Below, piece after piece: positions 24,895 through 36,288 of a DNA stretch of 64,000 nucleotides (its first letter is position 1; each line of letters starts with the position of its first letter). Location: NCBI GenBank assembly GCA_900095095.1, contig FMBT01000297.1:310001-374000 (forward strand), read 5' to 3'. This stretch comes from Fragilariopsis cylindrus CCMP1102 (Eukaryota > Bacillariophyta > Bacillariophyceae > Bacillariales > Bacillariaceae). The translations under genes were made by a program, and so were the position numbers. The notes beneath the pieces were generated by a model. That model was not told the origin of the DNA, did not search any database, and saw only the letters and a list, made by a program, of their open reading frames with translations.

Positions 24895-25805
24895 CAATGG
24901 CGTGCTTGATGGGGTTGTTGGTGATTCGATAGCTTTTTGGTCAGAGTATTGTCCATGCCGAGGTGAGGGAATGATATTTTCATTCTACAATACAGTTCTT
25001 CAACAACATTTATTTGTACACTGCTGTTACTCTTTGTGTATTTTGTGAATACCGTATGATGTACTATTCACGTGAAACTGGTGGTTACAGTTGTTTCACT
25101 GGACTGGCTGTTCTTGTTGTTTCCTGTTATGTGCGGTATGTACCAGGTATCTGCAGTATGTGCTTGGTTGAGGAATTATAATGAGATGCAAAATCACATT
25201 CCGTTAGAATTTTGAATTTCGTGATGAAAAAAAAGCAACGATTTTAACGGTAATTACTTGAAGAGGAGTAGAGAATGACGACCCACATATAAAATATTAG
25301 AATAAATAGGTATTCGTGACTCAACACACATGCCCGTTGACTTCAAATATTATACATTTAACCCAAAAAATGGACGCTTTTGCTCAAAGATAATGTGTAG
25401 ATAGGAGCCTGACCATTCTAGCATTACGCATCACACCAAAAAATACGGCTCAAACACTATTCTTAACTTTCATATTGTACCACAATTCCAATTGTGATAG
25501 GGGACTACTTACATGTACAACAACACTAAAAAATGAATAGGGAAATTAATGTCGTAAGATAAATTTATCTTACAATATGTGATTATGTGAACGTTATCTT
25601 TACCAATAATGAAGACGTTGCATACAGTAGCTGATAAAAACCTTTCGTTTTGATGTATATTTGTTATGTATGAAGTTACTATGATACATTATAATAGGTA
25701 TATGATATTTCGGCTTTGTTGACTCTGATCCTGACAAAGAATGAATCATGTCACATTAAGCCGCGAGAATAGAATCATCGATGCGCTGTCGAGTCGTCGC
25801 CGGTC
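24895..25805. other. Spacer between the two tandem sulfotransferase-like genes
   Basis: AT-rich, with no recognised gene. It is the promoter side of gene 1 and the 3' flank of gene 2. I saw no obvious long duplicated flank that would mark the breakpoint of the gene duplication. Confidence 0.55.
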
Positions 25806-28536
25806 TTATCTTACATCATTATTGAGCGAACGGAAAAAATCAATCCATGATTCGTTCAGAAGCTCCTTTTCAACATCAAGAGCACAAAGCTTTCCAGATT
25901 CTAGGAAAGACTGGAAATCAATATTGATTCCTGCTATTCTTTTTGAAGACCATCTAATGCCAACCATGTCTTTCTCACTGTCAATCATCCAGCGTAAAGT
26001 TGCTTAGTAACTTCGGAAACACAAACTCGAGCTAAATTCTCCCCTGTAGATCGAAGGCGATTCCTAATAGCATCAGCCACATGTGTCGCGCAAGCCCTTT
26101 CTTTATAAGACCCTTTTCATAAGCATCAACAGCTAGAATATCACCATCAGTATATTCAGTGGATAGTGGAGATGCTTTGTTCGTATTCTTTTCGGAATTT
26201 TTCGCCGATTCACACGTCTGAATAGCTTCTGGAACTATTCTGCAAACGAAATCTTTCTCCAGATCAGCTAGCTCGTTATAAGGATAGAAATCTACATCAT
26301 CAAACGAAGATATATATCCGTCCCGCAAATGCATACTAATATGCTTAATTTTTGATACTTCTGATTCTTGGGCAAATACATTGAACCACTTATTGAAGCC
26401 TGGAATTCGGACACCCCCCTCGTCAGGCCAACTAGAATGTTCATCTCTGTTAGAATTATTATTTTGGCCGATCGCCAAGTGACCATTCGGGTCCAAATTT
26501 TCATAATTGTATTCGTTTTCGTACATCATTAGAAGTAACTGATTAAGTCTGATATAACCCACGACTATCTTAAGTTTCCATTTCGTTACATCGATAGCAT
26601 TCTTGAATGCTTCAACGAATCTTTCATCAAGGTTGTCATTCGAGATGATAACATTTTTCTCTGTTTCTTCCAGCGAAGAAATCATTGATGTAAGTTTCGG
26701 GGATGCCACACAACCGGGAAGACTGTTTTCCCGTTGTGTGCAGTCAAAATGATCACCGTGGACGTCGATATTCACCACTGTATAGTTGTCTTTCTGCAGT
26801 CCCTCTACATGTCGGGGAATTGTTGTCAAGGTCTCATAGATGGTATCGGCACCAACGGGTCCAACATGCAACACGAGGTTGCGCCTTTCTCTTCCTTTGA
26901 GGGAGTGGAAAAAGTGGAGCCAGTCTTGGTCGAGAAGTATCGCATCTTTATCCACATCACATAGTCTCCCCTTGTTAGTGTACGATTCATAAACTTGCAA
27001 CAGCTCATCTTCTTTGATCTTAGACCAGTTTCGATCTCCTGACATCACCTTTTCACTATCTACCAACCAGTTTCGAACCTGATCTGTCACCTTGGGATCA
27101 CATTTCCGAGGAATGATCTTACCTGACTCCTTGATGTACGTCGTTACTGCTTCTGCGACTCCTGTTCGTGTAAGAGTCTTATCGATATGGCCCTGATCAT
27201 AGGCGTGGACAGCAACAATATCATGATCCAAGTCTACGGAAGAATTTTCTTCCTCTTTCATATAAGCTCCCACATTTTTTGTGTATTCTTCACAAGCATT
27301 AGTAGCACCAATGATATTGCATATAAAGTCTGTTACAAGGTCACCTTCACTGTGCATATTATACAAACGCACATTATTCTTAAAGGATTCATTGTAGATG
27401 TTGTAAAATTTGATACTTCGGTGCATATCAACAAGTTCTGTTGGTTTCCAGTAGCGAGTATACTCCTTGTACCACGTAGAGAAATCAGGAATATTTATTC
27501 CACCATGATCGGGCCAGTGTTTGTGCTCGTTCTAAACGGGATACCCTCATCGTTAAAAAGAACTTCCCCTTAGAGTCAATATTTGTAGTCTTGTTAATCT
27601 GATTGTACCAACTAAGAAGCCATTCATGGATTCGTCTGTACATCACAATCACCGTCACGTTCCAGTCATCATCGTCAATAGCATCTCTCAAGCCCTTAAC
27701 AAAGTTTTCATCAAGATTCTCGTCTGTCAAAAGAAGATTCTTCCCTTCATCTTGTGCTTTTCTAATTAGAGATTTTAACCTATCAGACGCTATACAATTA
27801 TGAAAACCTCCCCATTGATCAGTCTCACAGTCAAAGTCTCCCATTTCTGGTGCAATATGCTTATAGTAAATGTTGTCATCTTTCAATTCATTCGTCAAAT
27901 GTGATAATTTATCCAACGTAGATTGAAGAGTAGACGAAGCCGTCTTCTGGGGTCCAACGTGCAGGAAGAGATGAGGCTTTTATCTTTCATTGACTGTACT
28001 TTATCGACATCGTTTTCGTTGTCAAAATCGTCTTTTATGTTTCCATTCTTCTCTGGCACAACAACTATATTTTCGTTATTTTCGGATCCATCAACTTCTT
28101 GAACGATACCAGAAATTTTACTACCAACGCCGTCCTCGATATTTCTATTCTTCTCTGGCACATCAACTGTATTTATATTCTTTTTGTTTATATTATTAAC
28201 TTGAACTATTTCTGGAATATCATTCTTTTTTGTTTTAGGTTTTATCCGTTCTGAATTCCTTGGTTGATCACCTACATCTGCAAGGTAGGTAAGGTAGTTG
28301 GTAGATTTACGAATCATAGGTTGTGATAAAGACCTACGCATACCCCGATCATTATACATTGTCGTTCCGATGACAAAGACAATCGTTATGAAACCACACC
28401 ACCAAATTTTCCCGAGACAACATACTAATCTTCTCTCTTCGCCAGTTTGTAATGATATACTGGAAGGAGATCTCCTAAGTGGCATCGTTTTTGGATTATA
28501 TTGCAAAGGCATTTTTCGATTGATATCTTCACTCAT
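25806..28536 (-). CDS. Type II membrane protein with two sulfotransferase-like domains (gene 2, second domain degenerate)
   Basis: The start is chosen at ATG 28536 (MSEDINRK). It has a cytosolic tail, a transmembrane helix (WWCGFITIVFVIGTTMY), and a long lumenal stalk with repeated VPEKNxNI units. Domain 1 begins with FLHVGPQKTASSTLQ near 27980 and has VIVMYRRIHEWLLSWYNQIN. Its C-terminal part runs, in a frame 464 codons long (27426-26032), straight into domain 2 (LVLHVGPVGADTIYETL near 26890). There the GPQKTGST loop is lost: no lysine and no S/T pair, so PAPS binding is unlikely. The 3' element is also changed (IVVGYIRLNQLLLMMYENEY). The protein ends WIDFFRSLNNDVR at 25806. Domain 1 resembles domain 1 of gene 1 more than its own domain 2, so the domain doubling predates the gene duplication. 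Confidence 0.68.
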
Positions 28537-29744
28537 GTAGGTAGCACCTTTCCTCGAACTCAATTAACAATATATGGTATTGGAAACAAATGGTATGGAC
28601 AGAAGATAATAAGAGACTCCTTCTATCGTAGTTAGTACCTTGTAGACCTCACTTGTAGGTGTCCGAAGAAACTGAACAAAGGACGACGGTGCGTTACTGG
28701 TGGAATTTGTATGTGATACGGGTACAATTTTATGAGGAGAATGAATCTCAGGTCTGTTTTGTGAGTGGTTCCAGGTTTGCTTTTATCTTGACGAGGGTAT
28801 GTACAGTACACAGTTAAATGTACACGTAGTTACAGTATTAGTAGGAGTACATTTATGTGTGTGAATTCTACTTGTACACTGTATTACTAGTATCGTTTTA
28901 CTAAGGGTCCGTGATAGATGGAAATTTGAAAATTGACGACGGCCGTGTTTACCGTTATTTCCTCATTTTTGTTACACCAAAAAGTTCGCGCTTATCAAAG
29001 GGAAGCGATTTGATTTGTGATACTCCGCGCAAAATAACGTCTGTAAAATCTATGAAACATTGTTATTAGATTCGATTCCATGAATGCTGATGATTTTTTT
29101 GGTAACAATATTTTGACCCTTGCTTGTGCAATAAATCCCTAGGAAATAAATCATACTATCTCACAGAAAAATTATCTCCATCACCATGGGAAGGCAATGT
29201 CATGCAGAGCTACATACAAGGGGGAAGAAGGGGAATTTAGTGGTGATCTAAGTGTGTCCTGTATTATGCAATTTTCAGTGGATTCTCCATACAACAGTGC
29301 TAAAAAACAAACAAACAAATACATACATAAATAAACAAACAAACAAACAAACAAGCTAATCACAATTGGCAATCTTATGTCAATGTAACTACCCAGCTTA
29401 AAGTGCTTCTATCCCTTTACATACACATAGGTAAATCTTACATAAACCAAAAGATCACCAGCCATGGTCCACTTTAGTAATCAAGATCAACATCATCATC
29501 AGCTCTATCTAGAACACTGTTTTTTTCTCTTATCAATAACATTGCAATGCACATGTGTCTATTAGTTCCATATCGATAATGATATTTTGTTACATCAGAT
29601 TGCGTAATAGGTGTATGCAATTAAGCCTCTTTAGAGCAAAACTTGTATGTGTGAAATTATATTGATATTAGTATGTATAGTATTTTACATTGCATGTATA
29701 TTTTATTATTCTCCCTAACTGCTTTCAGAATAGAAAATTCAAAT
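28537..29744. other. Intergenic spacer with AAAC/ACAT microsatellite
   Basis: 1.2 kb without a supported gene. It has an AAACA/ACAT-type simple repeat at 29302-29354. It holds the promoter of the second sulfotransferase-like gene at its left end. Confidence 0.6.
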
Positions 29745-30893
29745 TTAATATGATCCACCAGATGCCTTCATCATTCCGTAACGAAGGGACCATTCTCCAA
29801 TTTTGAATGGGAATAATATAATGTTTAAGGGGAATGGTGGATTCAATCCACATTTCATTTGGAATAAAAATCCGATAGCCGCAAGGAAATATGCAGCGTA
29901 TTCATCGAAATTTGTGTCTCTATCATTATCTTTGATCAATCCACCTAATCGTATATTGCGTTTACGAAGAGCTTCAATAGCAGAGCGTGATAGCATCAAA
30001 CCACCTTGCATGGAACTAGCAAATGCGGCTTGAATCGAAGTGACAGTCCAAGCAAGTGACATTCCGATTGTCTTGCAAGTCCTAGAAAAAATACGCAGTA
30101 AAGTTTTGAAGTCGTGTGATGAACATCAAGAAAGAAAAGATTGAGCGCGACCCATTAAGAAAATTCTGCAAATATTGTACTTTGTCCATCGAAGACCTTG
30201 GCAATACAAATAGCAAGTAACAAAACTACAGTACAGTACTTACCAGGACATAATTACAGGAGTCCATTGTTTGTATTCGTCGGGAATTGCAGCCGTAATG
30301 ACAGGAGTCATAAATCGATCAACTGGTCGTGATAAAAATTCTGCAATTGAATTGGCCATTTGGATCGTACGAGCAAATTGAACGACCAGAACAGAAATAA
30401 CCGCTAACCAAACGGTATAAATATTCCGTAACGCAGTATTGACTTTTTCAGGATTCATTTTCTGTAACACAAATAATGTCTTACGTTTCATAAATTCTTG
30501 ATTAGAAAGTTTTTTCAGGTCAGAATTGTGTTTATCATCCTTCTTTGATTCTTCAATGATCCGTGTTGCCTCAATAGATAATTCATTCATCGATTCAAAG
30601 ACGATAGCCCGGCCACCCTGTTCTGCAGCTTGTACACCTGCAAATAATGTTGGATAAAATCCACCAAAGAAACAAAATGCGAATCCGATAATTGATTTAA
30701 CAATACTATCATCTAGCTTATTCCATAACGCTTGTAATTTGTGTCCCCAATCGATCAAAATTGGAAGTAGAACACAAAAGAATTCGAATGCTGGCTTTGA
30801 CAATTTTTGCAATTTGATGGCAAACTCTTTTGTTTTGGTAATGATCTGCTTTTCACCCTTGTTGGATTCCTTTTTGGTAGTTTCGGATGTCAT
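29745..30893 (-). CDS. Multi-pass membrane protein of an unrecognised family
   Basis: Two exons give a clean 328-residue protein: 30893-30244 and 30081-29745. The GT-AG intron 30082-30243 joins PVIMSW to TCKTIGMSLAWTV. The start is ATG 30893. The codons before it follow an acceptor-like CTGCAG and are probably 5' UTR. Hydrophobic segments are AFEFFCVLLPILIDWG, SIIGFAFCFFGGFYPTLFAGV, a helix in YTVWLAVISVLVVQFA, one in SLAWTVTSIQAAFASSMQGG, and one in YAAYFLAAIGFLFQM. A K/E-rich amphipathic segment sits between the second and third. There is no signal peptide and no motif I can name. The even exon structure shows a real gene, probably of a protist-specific family. Function is not inferred. Confidence 0.72.
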
Positions 30894-31696
30894 GTTTAGG
30901 TAATCTATCTGCAGCAAGAAACAAACGTCGTTATTTGTTTGTTAGATTTGGTGAATATAATATAAGAAATAATGATTAGAAAAAAAATGTGATTTGTAAT
31001 GATACAATAATTAGTTGCTTAATGCGATTGAAGATGTTGGTATTTTCAATTTTTCGATCTATCCCAATGCAGAAAAGGAATATTGTGCTGCCGAGATATC
31101 GTCTGCTCCGAGTAATTCATTCACGTTGTCGAGAGAGAGGGGGGGGACGACGACGGTATGGTATGCGAAAGTGAAGGAACGAAACACGACACAAAGTTAC
31201 AAAGAGACACACGCGGTACAAGAAGCTGAGAAGATCCAGTAACGATGGATTTGAGCGGTGATCTGAGTACCGGTACGCACCTAATATTATTATTACTATT
31301 GAGGCTAGAGCTACTAGTTATGATTGTGATGATGATGATATCTATCTGATGTTCTTGCAATCATTCATGCGAGGTATGATGTGTAGTACAGTCATCTACC
31401 TTATGTGACAGGTTAAAATTAAAATAAAATCTTTTCTTCTCCGCTCCGGCGTCTTAAAAAGTGTTCTTTGATATTACCGCGATAACCAGTGGACACTCAA
31501 ATTCAATCCCGTCCACAAAATAGAGCGAAAATAAAAATGTAATTCCCATATCCCCCGATGACTGTAGATCTTTAGCAACAAGATCTCTTTCGCCTTTTAC
31601 GACAACCTCACAACTTCAAACCCTGGATCGCAGCAACAATCCATGTAGCGCTCTACTTGTACTATCCAACCCGAGAAGAAACAACAATACATACCA
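30894..31696. other. Intergenic spacer
   Basis: This spacer separates divergent genes. An acceptor-like CTGCAG just 5' of the membrane-protein start suggests a 5' UTR intron there. No RNA gene or domain-bearing frame. Confidence 0.5.
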
Positions 31697-32318
31697 TTGA
31701 TGTCAACGATATCTGCTGGTAGCTTTCTAGCAGAACGGCATACAAAGAAACGCAGGATATCGTCGGTGGTTGATGTTGGTGGTCCAATTGAGGATACAGA
31801 TACAGCAATACTAAAATTGCTGTATGTAGGATTTGATTTAGGAAAATATAATAAAGATATCAACGAGGAACAAAAGATTCTTTATATTACGGAGGATACT
31901 GTAAATATTGATGATGATGATGATCTTGATCGTAATTATGATCACTATGATGAGGATGATGATGATGATGATGGTGATAGTTATGTAGTCATAAATATAT
32001 GGGTCGCAACCCCTAGGATCTACTTTTGTCTTAAAGGAGACATTAAAATGTGTCGTTATTCGTTTGTAAACGGTGCTAGTTGTCGTGGGCACAGAAAAAA
32101 TATTCCATAGTACATTCCTAATATTCCTTGCAGGTACCATTATTACTTCTACTCCAGTAGACTCGTCACCTCTTCAGATTTTCAATGGTAAATCTGGCAT
32201 CATGGCATTGATTGGAGACCATGCCAGTGTCGAACAACGAGCCAGTAAAATCCATATACTTTGTCAATTAGCAGATCTTTTGTCCGCCTTCATCGAAGAC
32301 GAACCGTTATATATTTAA
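31697..32318 (+). CDS. Small hypothetical protein, probably two exons
   Basis: The first frame (31697-32110) gives SAGSFLAERHTKKRRISSVV, then ILKLLYVGFDLGKYNKDINE, then a long Asp-rich tract. A second frame ending at 32318 gives GTIITSTPVDSSPLQIFNGK, then IMALIGDHASVEQRASKIHI and LADLLSAFIEDEPLYI. The acceptor-like CTTGCAG before GTACCATTATT (near 32134) suggests an intron joining them. The donor was not fixed. No family is recognised. The non-repetitive parts look like real coding sequence, but function is unknown. Confidence 0.45.
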
Positions 32319-32552
32319 ACTAAATATTAAGTACAGAGAATCTGGTATGAAGTATGGTAACACACTGCGTTTTGACTATAAGTACGACGTACGCGAACAC
32401 CGTTCAATATCAATCAACACCAAACATCACGACTATATCATTGTGTCCAAGGTAATTTTCTAGAGACTGATTGTATAATTAGAAGTAACGTTCATTCATT
32501 TTAAGAATTTTCCATTTTTTTTTTAATATTAAAGCTACACTCACTCACATAA

Positions 32553-33293
32553 TCAATCAATATGAGAACATCCATGTTTATTAAATCCATCTGTTAATTG
32601 TTTTGTATTTGCTATAGCTGGGAAATAATGAACCTGCCCTTCTAAGTTATCAACTTGTAGGGCAGCAACATCAATTTCTTCACGATTTGCAATCGGTGTT
32701 TGAGTTTCACGAAAATAAACAAGTATTGGAAATTTCGAGGATGGTAAATAATTATAATTTGTAAAGGATGTGTATTTCCATTTATTTTCACCACCCACCA
32801 CAACATTTTCCTGTAGAGGTGCACCATTGGATTTCACAAGTGAAAAAGAATCATCATCAAAACCGAATCGTAATGTTGTTGTTTGGAATGCAAAAAATAA
32901 GGAAATAATTGTGAATAGTAAGGCAAATGCACCGAATGGTTTCGCTGTTAATAATTTGTCGTCGTTGCCATCACGTATATCTTCTAAAAATCCAGCAATT
33001 AAACCAATCCCAAATGTACCAATGGCTAGATTATATGACGGATCAATCAGTTCAACAACTCCTCCTGTCATTGACAAAGACGTTGTTGTTGTTGTTGTCG
33101 TTGTCGTTGGTGTTGTCATTGTTGGTGTGGATATCGCTTCTCGAAGAGCAGGTACTCTTATTGTTGAAACGTCAACAACAAAGGCCGTACAAGTACAAGT
33201 AGTAGTTGTGATTGGAAGCAGGACCACATTTTGAATAAAGGCTACTGCTACTGCAGTGAGGGGGAGGAGAAGATTAACACGACGAAAGAACAT
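32553..33293 (-). CDS. Plastid-targeted DUF3119-like membrane protein
   Basis: 246 residues, one exon. The N-terminus is a signal peptide (LLLPLTAVAVAFIQNVVLL) followed by TCTAFVVDV. A Phe right after an Ala at the predicted cleavage site is the hallmark of diatom plastid bipartite presequences. After a Thr run, two hydrophobic helices occur (LAIGTFGIGLIAGFL and FALLFTIISLFFAFQTTTL). Then comes a domain with FPILVYFRETQTP and VHYFPAIANTKQLTDGFNKH. That order matches the cyanobacterial/plastid DUF3119 family as I recall it (paired helices, FPVLFYFKE-like strand, HFLP-like strand). It probably sits in a thylakoid or envelope membrane; the biochemical role is not known. Confidence 0.6.
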   Translation of the reverse strand: MFFRRVNLLLPLTAVAVAFIQNVVLLPITTTTCTCTAFVVDVSTIRVPALREAISTPTMTTPTTTTTTTTTSLSMTGGVVELIDPSYNLAIGTFGIGLIAGFLEDIRDGNDDKLLTAKPFGAFALLFTIISLFFAFQTTTLRFGFDDDSFSLVKSNGAPLQENVVVGGENKWKYTSFTNYNYLPSSKFPILVYFRETQTPIANREEIDVAALQVDNLEGQVHYFPAIANTKQLTDGFNKHGCSHID

Positions 33294-33916
33294 CGCACTT
33301 GTACTGTTATCGTGGTGACTGGTTGTACAATTATGTAAAGTATCCCAGTAGCTTATGTTACTTGAGGCAATCTAAAATTGTCGTTAATGGTGGAGGAGAG
33401 TGGAGACTATCTTTGCTTTCTTCTTCTACTGTATCATGCAATAAGACATACACGCAAAAGAGCAAAGATATCGGGTTTTGTAGCTACAGTATGTGTTATT
33501 TGTTGACGTATGTATGTTTTGATTTTTGTCGTAAGGATACCCATAGTACGTACAAGGAGTAGGATGATACTTGCTTCAAAATGTTCGTTCGTGGTGCCGT
33601 CTTTATGCAATCCTCACAAAATCAAACAAATGCTGCTAGTTAATGATTGTGCCGCGCTTAAAATTCGAAATAATCTAATTCTGACGAGAGGTCGGCATTT
33701 CAATTACTGTACGTACTCTACTGCAGGGTAATAAATTTTGAAAAATGAAAAATGAAAAACGATTGGTAGCGCCGATTGCAGATGAGTGCCATTTCTCATC
33801 ATTATTCCTGCTGGCTGTATTTGAAAAAGAAAAGAAGGTAAAACAAAAGAGGAGAGAAACAAAAAATTGCAACCCGAGCTAGCTAGCCAACGAACGATAC
33901 GCTTGAGATCACGACG
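33294..33916. other. Spacer between divergent genes
   Basis: It carries the promoters of the DUF3119-like and Mpv17-like genes. No supported gene in it. Confidence 0.6.
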
Positions 33917-35089
33917 ATGACGACAACACTGAGCATAGCGATGGCAACTAGTCGTCGTACGACAGCAACACTTCGTATGGCAACAGCAAGAACAGCAACA
34001 AGAACAAGAAGAAGAACTCATGGAACAACGACGACGAGGAATAAGACGGCGACGATGATGTTATTGTCTCGTCCATCAACAAAGAAGATGATGACATTTT
34101 CATCATCGTTCTCATCATCAACAACATCCTCAAAAACCTCATCGTCATCATCATCGTCATTTCTTGGTAGATTATGGAATAAATATACAGAAGCATTAAT
34201 TGCACGTCCATTACTTGTAAAAGGTGGTACAGCTTCAATAATATTTTTCTTGAGTGATACGATGACACAACGATTGTTATATTCAAACTCAAACACCGAC
34301 GACGACGACGACGACAATACTGAATCAGATTTATTTATATGGGATTATACTCGTTCCTTATCTGGTGCAGGATTTGGTATTGTTGCAACGTGTTGGTTAC
34401 ATTATTGGTGGGGATTATTAGAAATTGTTGTGAATAAAAAACTACCAGTTTGTGCTATCAATGGTACAAATAAATTTATTAATACATTAGGAAAAGTATT
34501 TTTAGATCAAGTTATTGGTGCACCCATATATATTTATTCCTATTATTGTATAACACATTTTGGCAAAGAATTTAGTAAAATGAATCAATTGAAAAATAAT
34601 ACAAATGATAATGATAATAACAATAACAATAAGGGAACGACAACGTCTAATAATAAAACAACAACAACAACAGTAGAATTAATGAAAGAAACATCAAATC
34701 GTGCAATTGAAATGTTACCAGTAACGATGATACGACATTGGACGATATGGCCAGCTGTACATACATTAAATTTTTATTACAATCCAATACATCATCGTGT
34801 ATTAGTACAAAATCTTGTATTAATATTCTGGTCGGGATATTTAAGTCATTTAAATAATGGTGGATTAGTTTCAAGTACAAATAATAATGCTACTACTACT
34901 AAAGCAACTAAAAATAATAATGATATACCACATCTTATAACACCCGAAGATGAAATTGAAATGACAGAAGAATTAATTCTACTTCAAAAGAAGACTACAA
35001 CTACTACAACTGCTTCCCTAAAGCAGCGACGCGGTAGTAGTGAAGCTGCTGCTGCTGCACCACTGGCGACATCGCACGAGAGACTATAA
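33917..35089 (+). CDS. Mpv17/PMP22 family membrane protein
   Basis: Mpv17/PMP22 proteins are four-helix proteins of peroxisomal or inner mitochondrial membranes. The opening (about 80 residues) is R/T/M/S-rich and could be a mitochondrial presequence. The family begins at LWNKYTEALIARPLLVKGG, followed by FFLSDTMTQRLL. After a D-rich insert come WDYTRSLSGAGFGIVATCWLHYWWG and FLDQVIGAPIYIYSYYC. The hallmark C-terminal stretch is TIWPAVHTLNFYYNPIHHRV then WSGYLSHLNNGG. N/T-rich inserts expand it to 390 residues, against the usual 170-220. It is one exon and intact. The ATG lies at the start given, plus or minus one base. Confidence 0.85.
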   Translation: MTTTLSIAMATSRRTTATLRMATARTATRTRRRTHGTTTTRNKTATMMLLSRPSTKKMMTFSSSFSSSTTSSKTSSSSSSSFLGRLWNKYTEALIARPLLVKGGTASIIFFLSDTMTQRLLYSNSNTDDDDDDNTESDLFIWDYTRSLSGAGFGIVATCWLHYWWGLLEIVVNKKLPVCAINGTNKFINTLGKVFLDQVIGAPIYIYSYYCITHFGKEFSKMNQLKNNTNDNDNNNNNKGTTTSNNKTTTTTVELMKETSNRAIEMLPVTMIRHWTIWPAVHTLNFYYNPIHHRVLVQNLVLIFWSGYLSHLNNGGLVSSTNNNATTTKATKNNNDIPHLITPEDEIEMTEELILLQKKTTTTTTASLKQRRGSSEAAAAAPLATSHERL

Positions 35090-36172
35090 CCAAAAAAAAT
35101 GTAATTGAAGTCATTTTATTTATTTTTCCCACCTTTTTTCTATTTCCAATTTTTGTCATATAATAATACATAACATAATTTAATTTAAGTCAATTTCTAT
35201 CATAGTGCATGTACTTGTAGTACAATATACTACCATAAATTCTCACCTGAATATAAGGAATGAATGAATGCAGTAAATATAGAATACATTTTGCCTCTCT
35301 CAAATGCATGCCTTTTTAATGCCAACCTCTACACAGTACTTTGCCATCTATCAGCGACAATCATCTTGGGTACAATTTTGGAGGTGATCATCATCCCTTA
35401 CCATTCAAACTTTCCTGTGACAATCCCTCTGTCTGTGTTACATTCTATCTGGCCAATGATTTCATTTCACAACAACTGCCGCCCTGTGTTTTATACACAT
35501 ACACATGGGGATTAAACAAGTCCTCCTATTCAGCACAACAATCTTGCTGTCAAGACCATGCTACTATAATAACAATATGAGTGTTTGATTGTTGATATTA
35601 ATTGATGCATATCCATTTTCTAACATCATTGGTACAACAAATCATTATAACTCAATTAATTTAAACTGTGCAGTTAGTTCAGCAAATAATGATACATACC
35701 ACAAGGGATAAAAGGATGGAATCTACCAAAGATAAGGTAATCCTGTACCACACACACAAACAGCAGGCGTAGTTAGCCCAACAACAGGAAGAATTTGTGC
35801 ATTAGGCACAAGCAGTGTGCTGTACTGACATATCTCTCATTGAAGTAAAGGTTTCTTTATTGATATTCTATCATTATTACAGTAGTATATTCTATTTCAT
35901 CAGGGAAAAAAAAAAAAAACATACATACATGCATACATGCATACATACATACATTCATCAAAAATATGGGAGATATCCCATTTGAATTTTACTTTCATCC
36001 ACAGCCGGCAGATTGGCAGCTGTTCCAGTGGAAAATCCAACCAAACAGTTGCTAGACAGAGAATAATAGAAAGTGAGGGGTGGCTACTATTGTATGTAAA
36101 ATGTAAGAGTGAGGAGAAGGAATGAGATGATGATGAACTAAAATAAATTATATAAAAAGTAAAGACAAAAAG
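35090..36172. other. Intergenic spacer with microsatellite
   Basis: 1.1 kb of AT-rich sequence between the Mpv17 gene and the 5S rRNA gene. Apart from a poly-A/CATA repeat nothing was recognised. Short open frames near 35264-35580 have no domains. Confidence 0.6.
35906..35954. repeat. Poly-A followed by CATA tetranucleotide repeat
   Basis: Fourteen A residues run into CATACATACATGCATACATG and further CATA units. Confidence 0.85.
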
Positions 36173-36288
36173 AGAACAACACCTGGGATTCCAACGTGGT
36201 CCCCCACCGTAGTCCTAACCAGGCCCGAACATGCCTAACTTCGCTGAGCAGACGGGAAGCGGTGCTGTCATGTTGGTATGGTCGTTCT
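36173..36288 (-). rRNA. 5S ribosomal RNA
   Basis: The minus strand reads AGAACGACCATACC..., then CCGTCTGCTCAGCGAAGTTA, and the very conserved GGCCTGGTTAGGACTACGGT (internal promoter/loop E region). It ends GGAATCCCAGGTGTTGTTCT. The two ends pair over 8 bp (AGAACGAC with GTTGTTCT), forming helix I. A TTTTT Pol III terminator lies immediately downstream. Length is about 116 nt. It is a single isolated copy, not in an rDNA unit or tandem array within this window. Confidence 0.92.

Noticed and set aside
25741-26007. Plus-strand 88-codon frame overlapping the end of sulfotransferase gene 2
   Set aside because: It is antisense to the conserved C-terminal block of that gene.
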